From Quadrisphaera sp. RL12-1S (GTDB lineage Bacteria > Actinomycetota > Actinomycetes > Actinomycetales > Quadrisphaeraceae), in NCBI RefSeq assembly GCF_014270065.1, contig NZ_JACNME010000002.1, positions 496,001-560,000 on the forward strand: a stretch of DNA of 64,000 nt. Direction: 5' to 3'. This document shows, in pieces, positions 17,281-25,947 of the stretch; within the stretch, counting starts at the first letter, position 1, and every line of letters begins with the position of its first letter. The notes below the pieces were generated by a model, which saw only the letters and a list, made by a program, of their open reading frames with translations, ran no database searches and was not told the origin of the DNA. A program made the translations under genes and the position numbers.

Positions 17281-17328
17281 ATGGACCGCACGAGGACGCG
17301 GCGCCCGGCGCGGGACGTGCAGCGATGA
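17281..17328 (+). CDS. 15-codon Arg-rich leader peptide
   Basis: ATG 17281 lies directly behind an AGGAGGAGGAGG tract and encodes MDRTRTRRPARDVQR followed by TGA, whose last bases overlap the permease start (ATGA at 17325-17328). Six of the fifteen residues are Arg. The permease ATG has no good ribosome-binding site of its own, so its translation probably depends on reading this leader. Too short to be judged by homology; the call rests on the ribosome site and the overlap. Confidence 0.55.
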   Translation: MDRTRTRRPARDVQR

Positions 17329-18248
17329 CGGCGCTGACCGAGCGCCCAGCGCCACCGCGCCGGCAGGCGCTGCGCCGCAGGAGCCGCCGCGAGGCCCTGT
17401 GGTTCTGGGCACTGGCCGGTCCCAACGTGCTGCTCATCCTCGTGTTCACCTACCGGCCCCTGATCTCCAACGCCTACTACTCGACGCTGGACTGGACGCT
17501 CGGCTCGCCGACCGCCACCCCGGTGGGGCTGGGCAACTACGTGGAGTTCTTCACCTCGGGCAGCGCCGGCCCCGTGCTGACGACCACGGCGGTCTTCGGC
17601 GTCGCCACGGTCGGCGGATCGATGCTCCTGGGACTGCTCCTGGCCCTCGCGCTCAACACGAAGGTCACTGGCAGCGGCCTGGCCCGCGCTGCCGTGTTCT
17701 CCCCCTACGTGCTGTCCGGGGTGGGTGTCGGACTCGTCTGGCTGTTCATCATGGACCCGGTCATCGGGGTCCTCGGTGCCGTGCTCCGCGCGTTCGGCGG
17801 GTCCAGCCCCGCCTGGTTCAACGACCCGCACCTCACCCTGACGATGGTCGTCGTCGTCTACGTCTGGAAGAACCTCGGCTACGCGGCTGTCGTCTACCTG
17901 GCCGGGCTGCAGTCCATCGACCCGGACGTGCTCGAGGCCGCCGCCCTCGACGGCGCCGGCCCCGTGCGGCGGCTGGTGTCCGTCGTGGTGCCGCTGCTGT
18001 CGCCCACGACGTTCTTCCTGCTCGTCACCACGGCGCTCAGCTCCCTGCAGGCCTTCGACCTCCTCAAGGTGATGAGCCCGCTCGGGCGCGGCACGGACAC
18101 CCTCGTGTACGAGTCGTACCTGCAGGCCTTCGAGGGCTCCAACCGGGCCGGCTACTCCGCCGCCCTCTCGACGGTGCTCTTCGTGCTGCTCGCGGGCCTG
18201 ACCCTCTTCCAGCTGCTGGTCCTCGAGAAGCGGGTGCACTACCGGTGA
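17325..18248 (+). CDS. sugar ABC transporter permease (UgpA/MalF type)
   Basis: 307 residues with six transmembrane helices. The cytoplasmic coupling (EAA) loop reads LEAAALDGAGPVRRLVSVVV with P following. The N terminus WFWALAGPNVLLILVFTYRP, then LISNAYYS, is typical of carbohydrate-uptake family 1 permeases. It starts within the stop of the leader ORF and its own stop overlaps the next permease start (GTGA). With the second permease and the lipoprotein it forms an importer. No ATPase gene is present, so a shared ATPase such as an MsiK type is presumably encoded elsewhere. Confidence 0.93.
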   Translation: MTALTERPAPPRRQALRRRSRREALWFWALAGPNVLLILVFTYRPLISNAYYSTLDWTLGSPTATPVGLGNYVEFFTSGSAGPVLTTTAVFGVATVGGSMLLGLLLALALNTKVTGSGLARAAVFSPYVLSGVGVGLVWLFIMDPVIGVLGAVLRAFGGSSPAWFNDPHLTLTMVVVVYVWKNLGYAAVVYLAGLQSIDPDVLEAAALDGAGPVRRLVSVVVPLLSPTTFFLLVTTALSSLQAFDLLKVMSPLGRGTDTLVYESYLQAFEGSNRAGYSAALSTVLFVLLAGLTLFQLLVLEKRVHYR

Positions 18249-19192
18249 GCACCACCACCTCCCCCCACCACGTCCCCGGCAGCCCGGCCGGAGGGGCGCC
18301 CCCCGCGCCGCAGACCTCGCCCGACGCACAGGGGGCCCTGCCCCGGCGGTCACGGCACCGGCTGCGCCGGGCGCTGCGCACCGTCGCGGTCGGCTACCTG
18401 CCGGTGTGGCTGTCCACGCTGGTCGTGGTGCTGCCACTGCTGTGGATGGTGCTCTCCTCGGTCAAGACGCCCGCAGAGCTCATCAGCCAGACCCCGCAGC
18501 TGCTGCCCGCCCACCCCTCGCTGCACAACTACGTCACCGCAGCGGACCGGGTGCCCTTCCCGCGCTTGTTCGTCAACTCCATCATCGTGACGACGGTCGG
18601 CGCCGGCCTCAAGGTCGTGCTGGCGGTGTGCTGCGCCTACGCCCTCGTCTTCGTGAGGTTCCGGTTCTCGCGCGCGGTGTTCTTCCTGGTGCTGGCCACG
18701 CTCATGGTGCCCTCCCAGGTCTCCCTGCTGCCCAACTTCGTGCTCGTCAGCAGCCTGGGCGGTCAGGACACCTACTGGGGGATCATCCTCCCCGGGCTCG
18801 GCAGCGGGTTCGGCGCCTTCCTGCTGCGCCAGCAGTTCCTCTCCGTGCCCCCCTCGCTGCTGGAAGCCGCTGAGCTGGACGGCGCCGGGCACTGGCGGCG
18901 ACTCACGCGGATCATCGTCCCGGTCTGCGCACCGGCGATCGCCACGGTGACCCTCGTCAGCATCGTCTACGAGTGGAACGAGTACCTCTGGCCGCTGGTC
19001 ATCGTCTCCGAGCCCAGCATGATGACGCTCCCCGTGGGCCTGACCCTGCTGCAGAACAGCGAGAGCGGAGCGGCCGCCTACGGCGTGCTGATGGCCGGGA
19101 CCGTGCTGGTCATCGTCCCGGTGCTCGTCGTGTTCACCGCCTTCCAGCGGTACATCGTCGCGGGTCTCGCGCAGGGCGCCGTCAAGGAATGA
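18245..19192 (+). CDS. sugar ABC transporter permease (UgpE/MalG type)
   Basis: 315 residues. A Pro/Ala-rich ~45-residue cytoplasmic N tail precedes six transmembrane helices. The EAA loop is LLEAAELDGAGHWRRLTRII with VP following, and the downstream YEWNEYLWPLVIVSEPSMMT is the MalG-family signature. GTG 18245 overlaps the preceding stop by 4 nt. It pairs with the upstream permease in the membrane channel. The C-terminal YIVAGLAQGAVKE is the usual end of this family. Confidence 0.94.
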   Translation: MSTTTSPHHVPGSPAGGAPPAPQTSPDAQGALPRRSRHRLRRALRTVAVGYLPVWLSTLVVVLPLLWMVLSSVKTPAELISQTPQLLPAHPSLHNYVTAADRVPFPRLFVNSIIVTTVGAGLKVVLAVCCAYALVFVRFRFSRAVFFLVLATLMVPSQVSLLPNFVLVSSLGGQDTYWGIILPGLGSGFGAFLLRQQFLSVPPSLLEAAELDGAGHWRRLTRIIVPVCAPAIATVTLVSIVYEWNEYLWPLVIVSEPSMMTLPVGLTLLQNSESGAAAYGVLMAGTVLVIVPVLVVFTAFQRYIVAGLAQGAVKE

Positions 19193-19294
19193 CCCGCTCC
19201 GCGGCTCGCCCTCGACCGCGACCGCGCCCTCCAGCCCCCCGGACACCCCGGGCCCTGTCACCACCCCCCGTCACCCAGCCACGAGGAGACCCCT

Positions 19295-20668
19295 GTGCTC
19301 TCGCCCCTGTCCCACCCCCTCGACCGACGCCGGTTCCTCGGCCTGGCCAGCCTCGGCGTGGCCGCCACCGCGCTGACCGCCTGCGCCGGCCCCAGCACCA
19401 GCGGAGCCGCCCCAGGCGCCGCAGCGTCCAGCTCCAGCAGCGTCGACTGGGCCTCGGTGAAGCCCGCAGCGACCATCCAGTTCTGGTCGAGCAACCCCGG
19501 CTCCTCCCAGCAGGTGACCCAGCAGATCGTCGACGCGTACAACGCGTCCCAGAGCGCCACCAAGGTCACGCTGGTCACCGCCGGGGCCAGCTACGAGGAC
19601 ATCGCCGCCAAGTTCCAGACGGCCCAGGCCAGCGGGCAGCTGCCGGACCTCATGGTGCTCTCCGACGTCTGGTGGTTCCGCTACTTCCTCCAGGGCTCCA
19701 TCACCCCGCTCAACGACCTGCTCGAGGCCGCGGAGGTGCAGACGTCGGACTACCGGAAGACCTTCCTCGACGACTACTCCTACGCCGGCTCCACGTGGGC
19801 GGTGCCGTGGGCGCGCTCCACGCCGCTCTTCTACTACAACAAGGACCACTGGAAGGCCGCAGGCCTGCCGGACCGCGCTCCCGCCACGTGGCAGGAGCTG
19901 GCGGAGTGGGCCCCGAAGCTGCAGGCCGCGGGCCTGGGCACGCAGCACGCCTACCAGCTTCCCGCCGTCGCGGGCTACGCCGGCTGGACGCTGCAGAACA
20001 ACCTGTGGGGCTGGGGCACCGGGTGGAGCCAGAAGGACTCCTTCACCATCACCTGCGACTCCTCCGCCGCCCAGCAGGCGCTGCAGTTCCTCCAGGACGC
20101 CGTCTACAAGGACCGCTGGGCCGGTGTGGCCAGCACCTCGGCCATCACCGACCTCACCGCCAAGGCCGTGAGCGCGACCACCTCCTCCACCGGGGACCTG
20201 CGCACCGCTCTCAAGGCGGGGACCATCGACCTCGGCGTCGGCTTCCTGCCGGGTGGGCCGGCGGCCACCGAGCCCGTCTGCCCCACCGGTGGCGCGGGCC
20301 TGGCCATCCCCAGCGGCATCGACCCGGGGCGCCAGCTGGCCGCGATGCAGTTCATCAAGTTCCTCACGTCCCCGGAGAACACCGTGACGTTCTCCGACGC
20401 CACCGGCTACATCCCGGTGCGGACGTCTGCCGACACCACGCAGCTGCTCACCACGACGCCCCAGCTCAAGACTGCGATCGACCAGCTGTCCCTTACCCGG
20501 CCCCAGGACTGGGCGCGGGTGTTCCTCCCCGGCGCCGACCAGGAGATGGGCAAGACCGCCGCCGCGGTCTTCACCGGCCAGGCCGACGTCGCCAGCTCGC
20601 TGAGCCAGCTGAAGGCGACCCTCGAGGGGATCTACACGCGCGACGTGGAGCCGAAGCTGAAGAAGTGA
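19295..20668 (+). CDS. extracellular solute-binding lipoprotein (UgpB-like)
   Basis: 457 residues from GTG 19295, preceded by CGAGGAG. The N terminus has a twin-arginine-like RRRFLGLASLG and a lipobox LTAC with Cys30, so it is an exported lipoprotein. The body is a cluster-1 sugar-binding fold: IQFWSSNPGSSQQVTQQIVD, then WAVPWARSTPLFYYNKDHWK and TWQELAEWAPKLQAAG. It most resembles glycerol-3-phosphate or oligosaccharide binding proteins. The true ligand is not decidable here. It completes the ABC operon and is followed by a hairpin. Confidence 0.92.
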   Translation: MLSPLSHPLDRRRFLGLASLGVAATALTACAGPSTSGAAPGAAASSSSSVDWASVKPAATIQFWSSNPGSSQQVTQQIVDAYNASQSATKVTLVTAGASYEDIAAKFQTAQASGQLPDLMVLSDVWWFRYFLQGSITPLNDLLEAAEVQTSDYRKTFLDDYSYAGSTWAVPWARSTPLFYYNKDHWKAAGLPDRAPATWQELAEWAPKLQAAGLGTQHAYQLPAVAGYAGWTLQNNLWGWGTGWSQKDSFTITCDSSAAQQALQFLQDAVYKDRWAGVASTSAITDLTAKAVSATTSSTGDLRTALKAGTIDLGVGFLPGGPAATEPVCPTGGAGLAIPSGIDPGRQLAAMQFIKFLTSPENTVTFSDATGYIPVRTSADTTQLLTTTPQLKTAIDQLSLTRPQDWARVFLPGADQEMGKTAAAVFTGQADVASSLSQLKATLEGIYTRDVEPKLKK

Positions 20669-20699
20669 CCTCCGCCGCCGCTCGGCGCTGAGCGCCGCT

Positions 20700-20733
20700 C
20701 GTCCCGGTCCGACCACTGCGGCGGACCGGGACG
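20700..20733 (+). terminator. hairpin terminator after ABC operon
   Basis: 12-bp perfect inverted repeat, arms CGTCCCGGTCCG (20700-20711) and its complement (20722-20733), 10-nt loop, 32 nt past the binding-protein stop and just before the convergent gene end at 20744. Confidence 0.75.
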
Positions 20734-20743
20734 GGTGCGCCCG

Positions 20744-21163
20744 TCATCGCGGCAGGCCCTCGCGCAGCAGGCGGACCACCTCGGAGACGAACTCCGCGCG
20801 GCGGGCGCCGTCGCCGTCCAGGACGGCCTGGACCTCCTCGGCGAGGTGGGGCAGCTGGTGCGGCGCCACCGGGTGGCCGGGGTGGTCGCTGAGGCTCCCG
20901 TGGATGCGGCTGGGCCACTCGCGCCCGATCGCGTGCGCCAGCACCACGGGGATCCGCGAGTGGTGGCGGTGCTCCTCGTGGCGCCACGGCTCGCTGGCGG
21001 CGGCGAGCAGGCGCAGCTGCTCGTGCAGGTCCAGGGACGCCAGCTCCGGTGCGGTGCTGACGGCGCTGACGAGCTGGTGCACGACCGGCTCGGCAGCGCC
21101 GCTGACCGCCACCGCGCCGAGTGCGGCGGGGGCGCCGGTGCTGGTGCCGCTCGCTGTGCTCAC
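20744..21163 (-). CDS. hypothetical protein
   Basis: 139 residues from GTG 21163. Unrecognised. It is helical and His-rich in the centre (SEPWRHEEHRHHSRIPVVLA, then HAIGREW and DHPGHPVAPHQLPHLAEEV). No signal peptide or membrane helix. It begins 10 nt after the csbD stop on the same strand, with GAGGCGG upstream, so the two are likely cotranscribed, perhaps in a stress regulon. A metal-binding role for the histidines is possible but unsupported. Confidence 0.6.
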   Translation of the reverse strand: MSTASGTSTGAPAALGAVAVSGAAEPVVHQLVSAVSTAPELASLDLHEQLRLLAAASEPWRHEEHRHHSRIPVVLAHAIGREWPSRIHGSLSDHPGHPVAPHQLPHLAEEVQAVLDGDGARRAEFVSEVVRLLREGLPR

Positions 21164-21173
21164 GGCAGCCGCC

Positions 21174-21347
21174 TCAGCCCTTGAAGGCGTCCTTCGCCTT
21201 CTCCACGTTCTGGCGCTGGGCGCCCATGGCCTGGTCCTTCTGGCCCTGCGCGGTCAGCTCGGCGTCGTCGGTCTTCTTGCCGACGGCCTCCTCGACCTTG
21301 CCCACGGTCTGCTGCACGACGTTCTTGGCCTTGTCCACTGCGGACAC
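21174..21347 (-). CDS. CsbD family stress-response protein
   Basis: 57 residues from GTG 21347, preceded by GTGGAGG. The sequence DKAKNVVQQTVGKVEEAVGK, then KTDDAELTAQGQKDQAMG, is the CsbD repeat. These small hydrophilic proteins are typically induced by general stress; their biochemical role is unknown. The frame stays open further upstream, but the family start and ribosome site fit 21347. First gene of a likely two-gene unit. Confidence 0.87.
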   Translation of the reverse strand: MSAVDKAKNVVQQTVGKVEEAVGKKTDDAELTAQGQKDQAMGAQRQNVEKAKDAFKG

Positions 21348-21512
21348 GTCAGCCTCCACTCCTCGAAGGTCGCCGGCGGACGCCGGCGCTCCCGACGCTA
21401 GGTAGGTCGCGTCCGACACGCTCGCCGAGGGCGGCCCGGGCGGCTGAGGGCCATCTCACACCCGCTCGACTGGCGCAGCGCGCCTCCCGCTGGGTGGCGC
21501 TGGCCGGCCGGG

Positions 21513-22235
21513 TCAGGAGGGGGCGGGTGGGCGCAGTGCCGTGAACCGGGTGGTGCGGCGCAGGTGGAAGCCGAGCTGCTCGTACAGGCGGATGGCCCCC
21601 GTGTTCTCCGCTGAGGCGTGCAGGAAGGGCACCTCGCCGCGCGTCCGGACCCCGTGGGCCACCGCGTGCACGAGCCGCGTGCCCAGCCCCTGCCCGCGCC
21701 AGGCGGCGTCGGTGCACACGGCGCTGATCTCCACGGCCCCCGGTGGGTGCAGCCGCTCCCCCGCCATCGCCACGAGCCGTCCCGCGCGGCGGATGCCGAG
21801 GTAGGTGCCCATCGCCAGGGTCCGCTCGAAGAACGGGCCGGGCCGGGTCCGCTCCACCAGGGCGAGCGCCTCGGCGACGTCGGCGGGGTCGGTGACGTCC
21901 AGCACCACGGCCTCCGGGTCGGGCGCCGACGCGACGGCATCGGTGGCGACCATCTGCACGCCGGGGATGTCGACGAGCGCGGTCCAGCCCGGCGGGGGCT
22001 CGGGGACGTCGCCGGTGAGCAGCAGGACGCCGTCAGCTCCCACGAGGGCCGCGGCGTCCGCCCAGTCGCCCGGCGCCGGGTCCTCGGGGAGGGAGGAGAA
22101 CTGCGCGACGTCGGCGGGGTAGGTCACCACGCGGCCGCGCCGCACCGCCAGCCCCGCGTGGGGGCCGTGCAGGGCGTTCCACACCGACCTGTCGAGCTGG
22201 TCGAGCGGGTCGAGCGCCGAGGAGGCCGCGGTCAC
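21513..22235 (-). CDS. GNAT family N-acetyltransferase
   Basis: 240 residues. The C-terminal acetyltransferase domain has the acetyl-CoA loop AVCTDAAWRGQGLGTRLVHA and the FR47-like end ASAENTGAIRLYEQLGFHLR. The N-terminal half (DRSVWNALHGPHAGLAVRRG) is a second, degenerate domain. GTG 22235 overlaps the stop of the upstream monooxygenase gene by 4 nt; an alternative GTG lies at 22247. Last gene of the luciferase-like monooxygenase operon, so it probably acetylates a substrate or product of that pathway, perhaps a sulfur-containing amine or amino acid. Confidence 0.88.
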   Translation of the reverse strand: MTAASSALDPLDQLDRSVWNALHGPHAGLAVRRGRVVTYPADVAQFSSLPEDPAPGDWADAAALVGADGVLLLTGDVPEPPPGWTALVDIPGVQMVATDAVASAPDPEAVVLDVTDPADVAEALALVERTRPGPFFERTLAMGTYLGIRRAGRLVAMAGERLHPPGAVEISAVCTDAAWRGQGLGTRLVHAVAHGVRTRGEVPFLHASAENTGAIRLYEQLGFHLRRTTRFTALRPPAPS

Positions 22236-23389
22236 CGCCTCCCCCACTCGGCGGCCAGCAGCTCGTAGGAGCGGACGCGGGCGGCGTGGTCGTGGGTGGT
22301 GGTGGTGATGAGCAGCTCGTCGGCGCCGGTGGCGTCGCGCAGGCGCTCCAGGCCCTCCGCGACGGTCCGCGCCGACCCCACGAAGCGCGTCGCGAGCCGG
22401 TCGCGGACCAGCGCGTCGTCGTCGGCGCTCCAGTGCTCCGGCGAGGTGAGCTCGGCGGCCTCGTCGGGCGTCGGGTAGGGGATGGCCCCGGCGGCGGTGC
22501 GGATGGAGCGCACCCAGGGCCCGTAGCCGGCGGCCAGGTGCTCGGCCTCGGCGCCGGTCTCGGCGACGACGACGTCAGCGGACACCGCCAGGTGCGGCCG
22601 CGCCAGACCGTGCGCGCCCTCGGAGGGGCGGAAGGCGGCCCGGTACGCGCGGGCGGCGTCGAGGACGCCCTGCGGGGCCACGTGGTAGTTGGCGCCGAAC
22701 CGCAGCCCGCGCTCGCCCGCCACCGCGGCGGTGGTGCCGCCGGTGCTGCCGAACAGCCACACCTGCAGGTCGGCGCCGGTGCCGGGGTGCGCCTGGAGCG
22801 GAACTCCGGACGACGACGTGAAGGTGCCGGCGAGGAGGTCGAGCACCGTGTCGACCTGCTCACCGAAGGAGGGGCCGCCGGAGGCCGGCGGCGGGACGAG
22901 CTCGGGGACCGCCGCGAACCGCGCCGAGGTGAGGATCGGCGCGAGCGGGAACGGACCGGGGATGCGCACGCCGTCGACCACCGTCCCGGCGGCCTGCTCG
23001 GGGGTGGGCGGCGGAGGCGGCGCCGGCAGCGATCCGTCGGGCCCGCGCGGCGGACCGCCGGGCCTGCCGAGGCCGAGGTCGACGCGGCCGGGGTGCACGG
23101 CGTCGAGGAGGGCGAAGTCCTCCACGGCGGACAGCACCGTGCGGTGGCCGGTCTGCAGCGCGGCCGACCCGAGGCGGATCGTGCTCGTCCGCCCAGCCAC
23201 GAGGGCCAGGACGACCGCGGGCGAGACGCCCACCACGCCGGGGTTGAGGTGGTGCTCGGCCACCCAGTAGCGGGCGTACCCGAACCGCTCCGCGGACTCG
23301 GCGAGGTCGGCGCTGTTGGCCAGCGCCTGCGCGGCCGAGCCGCCCGAGGGGACGGGCGTCAGGTCGAGGACCGCCAGCGGCGTGCTCAC
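22232..23389 (-). CDS. LLM class flavin-dependent oxidoreductase (MsnO8-like)
   Basis: 385 residues from GTG 23389. Luciferase-like features: LAVLDLTPVPSGGSAAQAL, then RFGYARYWVAEHHLNPGVVG, LVAGRTSTIRLGSAALQTGH and HPGRVDLGLGR. A Gly/Pro-rich insert lies around 115-135. It should use reduced FMN and O2 to oxidise a small organic compound. It overlaps its upstream neighbour by 4 nt (GTGA at 23386-23389) and the GNAT gene downstream likewise. The upstream riboswitch suggests a sulfur-compound substrate. Confidence 0.92.
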   Translation of the reverse strand: MSTPLAVLDLTPVPSGGSAAQALANSADLAESAERFGYARYWVAEHHLNPGVVGVSPAVVLALVAGRTSTIRLGSAALQTGHRTVLSAVEDFALLDAVHPGRVDLGLGRPGGPPRGPDGSLPAPPPPPTPEQAAGTVVDGVRIPGPFPLAPILTSARFAAVPELVPPPASGGPSFGEQVDTVLDLLAGTFTSSSGVPLQAHPGTGADLQVWLFGSTGGTTAAVAGERGLRFGANYHVAPQGVLDAARAYRAAFRPSEGAHGLARPHLAVSADVVVAETGAEAEHLAAGYGPWVRSIRTAAGAIPYPTPDEAAELTSPEHWSADDDALVRDRLATRFVGSARTVAEGLERLRDATGADELLITTTTHDHAARVRSYELLAAEWGRR

Positions 23390-24744
23390 GCGCGGGCCCC
23401 CGTCGTCGTCAGGGGTCGCAGGCCGAGGTGGTCGCGCAGGGTGGTGCCCTCGTACTCGGTGCGGTGCACGCCGCGCTCCTGCAGGATCGGCACCACCCGG
23501 TCGACGAACGGGTCCAGGCCTCCCGGCGTGAGGTGGGGCACGAGGATGAACCCGTCGGAGGCCTCCGCCTCCACGAGGTGCTGGACCTGGTCGGCCACGG
23601 TGACCGGCGACCCGACGAAGGTCTGCCGCGCGGTCTGCTCGATCATCAGCTCGCGGATCGACAGGCCCTCCGCCTCGGCGCGCTCGCGCCACGCCCTCGC
23701 CGTGGCCAGCGGGTCGCGGTGCATCCGGACGCTGGCGCGGCCCTGGCTCATCACCTGCTCGCCGACCACGGGGTCGACGTCGGGCAGCGGGCCGTCGGGG
23801 TCGAGGTGCGACAGGTCGCGGTTCCACACCTGCTCGAGGAAGACGATGGCGGTGGCGCCGCTGACCTGCGCGCGGCGCACCTCGCGGGCCAGCTCCTCGG
23901 CCTCGGCGTCGGTGTCGCCGAGCACGAAGGTGGCGGCGGGCAGCACGAGCAGGTCGTCGCGCTGGCGCCCGTGCTTCGCCAGCCGGGCCTTGACGTCGGC
24001 GTAGAACGGCCTGCCCTCCTCCAGCGTCGCGTGGCGGCTGAAGATGGCGTCGGCGTGCTCGGCGGCGAACTCCCGGCCCTCCTCGGAGTCACCGGCCTGG
24101 AAGACGACCGGCCGACCCTGGGGGCTGCGGGGCACGGTGGTGTGCCCGGCGATGTCGAAGAACGCGTCGCGGTGGGAGAACGCCCCGGGCCCGGGGGCTC
24201 GCAGGAACCGGCCGGTGGCCTGGTCGGCGAGGACCTCGTCACCCCGCCAGGAGTCGAACAGCTCCAGCGCCGTCTCCAGGAAGGAGCGGGCGCGGTCGTA
24301 GCGCTGGTCCGCCCCAAGGAAGCCGCCGCGGCGGAAGTTCTCCCCCGTGAACGCGTCCCAGCTGGTGACGACGTTCCACGCCGCCCGACCGTCGGAGAGG
24401 TGGTCGAGGGTGGCGAACTGGCGTGCCACCTCGTACGGCTCGTTGAACGTCGAGTTGATCGTCCCGGTGAGCCCGAGGTGCGTGGTGACGCCGGCGAGCG
24501 CCGCGAGGATGGTGAAGGTGTCGGGGCGGCCGACCACGTCGAGGTCGTAGATGCGTCCGGCGTGCTCGCGCAGCCGCAGCCCCTCCGCGAGGAACATGAA
24601 GTCGAGCTTCCCGCGCTCGGCGGTCTGCGCGAACCTGACGAACGAGTCGGGGTCGATGTGGCTGCCCGCGGCGGGGTCGGACCACACGGTGGTGTTGTTG
24701 ACACCGGGGAAGTGCGCCGCGAGGTGCACCTGGCGCTTGCTCAT
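23386..24744 (-). CDS. NtaA/SnaA/DszA-type FMN-dependent monooxygenase
   Basis: 452 residues from ATG 24744. Hallmarks of the DszA/NtaA/SnaA subgroup: VHLAAHFPGVNNTTVWSDPA, then LDHLSDGRAAWNVVTSWDAF, GRPVVFQAGDSEEGREFAAE and HADAIF. Members split C-S bonds (dibenzothiophene sulfone, dimethyl sulfide) or oxidise aminocarboxylates with FMNH2 from a separate reductase. No flavin reductase is adjacent. It overlaps its neighbours by 4 nt on both sides (ATGA at 24741-24744). Together with the SAM-sensing leader this argues for organosulfur scavenging. Confidence 0.93.
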   Translation of the reverse strand: MSKRQVHLAAHFPGVNNTTVWSDPAAGSHIDPDSFVRFAQTAERGKLDFMFLAEGLRLREHAGRIYDLDVVGRPDTFTILAALAGVTTHLGLTGTINSTFNEPYEVARQFATLDHLSDGRAAWNVVTSWDAFTGENFRRGGFLGADQRYDRARSFLETALELFDSWRGDEVLADQATGRFLRAPGPGAFSHRDAFFDIAGHTTVPRSPQGRPVVFQAGDSEEGREFAAEHADAIFSRHATLEEGRPFYADVKARLAKHGRQRDDLLVLPAATFVLGDTDAEAEELAREVRRAQVSGATAIVFLEQVWNRDLSHLDPDGPLPDVDPVVGEQVMSQGRASVRMHRDPLATARAWRERAEAEGLSIRELMIEQTARQTFVGSPVTVADQVQHLVEAEASDGFILVPHLTPGGLDPFVDRVVPILQERGVHRTEYEGTTLRDHLGLRPLTTTGARA

Positions 24745-25904
24745 CTGCTGACCCCCTGGGCGTAGCGGTTGGCGGGACGCGGCAGGCCGAGGCGCTCGCG
24801 CAGGGTCGTCCCGGCGTACGCGGTGCGGAAGGCGCCGCGGCGCTGAAGCTCGGGCACGAGCTGGCGGGTGATCGCCCGCAGGTCGTCGGGGAGGACGGCG
24901 GGCCGCAGCCGCAGCCCGTCCAGCCCCGCTTCCCGCCACGCCAGGGCCAGGTCGGCGAGCTCGCCGGGCGTTCCCGCGAAGACCAGCGCGTCGCTGGTCT
25001 GCGCCAGGGGCGCCCCGGCGGTCCCGTCGAGGCGGGCCAGCCGCTCCGCTGCGGCCCCCGGGCGGGGGTCGAGGACGACGACGACGTCGCCGAGCAGGCG
25101 CAGCGGCTGGTCGCCGAGCCCGTCCGGCCAGGCCGGCTGGACCTCGCGCTCGTCGCGGACGGCCGCGACGAGGCGGCGCGCGTCGTCGTGGGGGGTGAGG
25201 AAGCCCAGGTCAGCGCAGCGCGCGACGAACCGGTGCGCCACGGGCACGTGGGACAGGGCCGCCACGAGCGGCTGGCCCTGCGGCGGGCGCTGGGTGATGG
25301 CCGGGCCGCGCACGGAGAAGTGCGGGCCGGAGAAGTCGATGGGGTGGAGCTTGGCGGCGTCGACGAACCGGCCGGTGGCGACGTCGCGGATCTCGGCGTC
25401 GTCCTCCCAGGAGTCCCAGAGGCGGCGGAGCACCTCCACCCAGTCACGGGCCTCGTCGAGGGCGTCGGGCAGGTCGGGAGCGGGGCGGCGGCCGAACTGG
25501 GCGGCCTCGTCGGGGCTCAGGGAGACCTGCACGCGCACCCCAGCGCGCCCGCGGGTGGCGTGGTCGAGCGTGGCGACGGCCTTGGACAGGTGGAACGGCT
25601 CGGTGTGCGTGGCCGTGGCGCTCGGCACGAGGCCGATGTGCTCGGTGACCAGCGCGAGCCGCGCCGCGAGGAGCACGGCGTCGAGGCGGCCCACCACCAC
25701 GTCCGTGCGGTCGGCGGACTGCACGCGCAACGCGTCCTCGATGGTCACCAGGTCGAGCAGACCTGCCTCGGCCTCGCGGACGAGGTCGGTCCAGTAGGCC
25801 GCGGTGAACAGGTCGCGCGGACGGGCGGTGGGCTCGCGCCAGGCGGCGGGGTGCCACCCCGCGCCGTCCAGCGCGAGGGCGAGGTGCAGGTGCTGCGTGC
25901 TCAC
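24741..25904 (-). CDS. LLM class flavin-dependent oxidoreductase
   Basis: 387 residues from GTG 25904. The luciferase-like barrel is visible in HLHLALALDGAGWHPAAWRE, then LVREAEAGLLDLVTIEDALR and TEHIGLVPSATATHTEPFHL with RAGVRVQVS. It ends with the operon-shared motif TAYAGTTLRERLGLPRP, also seen in both neighbours as YEGTTLRDHLGL and YRGADLRDRLG. That shared tail suggests these proteins arose by duplication. The stop overlaps the next start (ATGA). FMN or F420 use and substrate are unknown. Confidence 0.88.
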   Translation of the reverse strand: MSTQHLHLALALDGAGWHPAAWREPTARPRDLFTAAYWTDLVREAEAGLLDLVTIEDALRVQSADRTDVVVGRLDAVLLAARLALVTEHIGLVPSATATHTEPFHLSKAVATLDHATRGRAGVRVQVSLSPDEAAQFGRRPAPDLPDALDEARDWVEVLRRLWDSWEDDAEIRDVATGRFVDAAKLHPIDFSGPHFSVRGPAITQRPPQGQPLVAALSHVPVAHRFVARCADLGFLTPHDDARRLVAAVRDEREVQPAWPDGLGDQPLRLLGDVVVVLDPRPGAAAERLARLDGTAGAPLAQTSDALVFAGTPGELADLALAWREAGLDGLRLRPAVLPDDLRAITRQLVPELQRRGAFRTAYAGTTLRERLGLPRPANRYAQGVSR

Positions 25905-25947
25905 GCCGTGCTCAGCCCCGGCGGGGGCGGGCTTGTTCCAGCGCCCC

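Noticed and set aside
17325-20668. complete ABC importer
   Set aside because: No ATP-binding protein gene is found next to the permeases or elsewhere in the window; the ATPase is presumed to be encoded outside.
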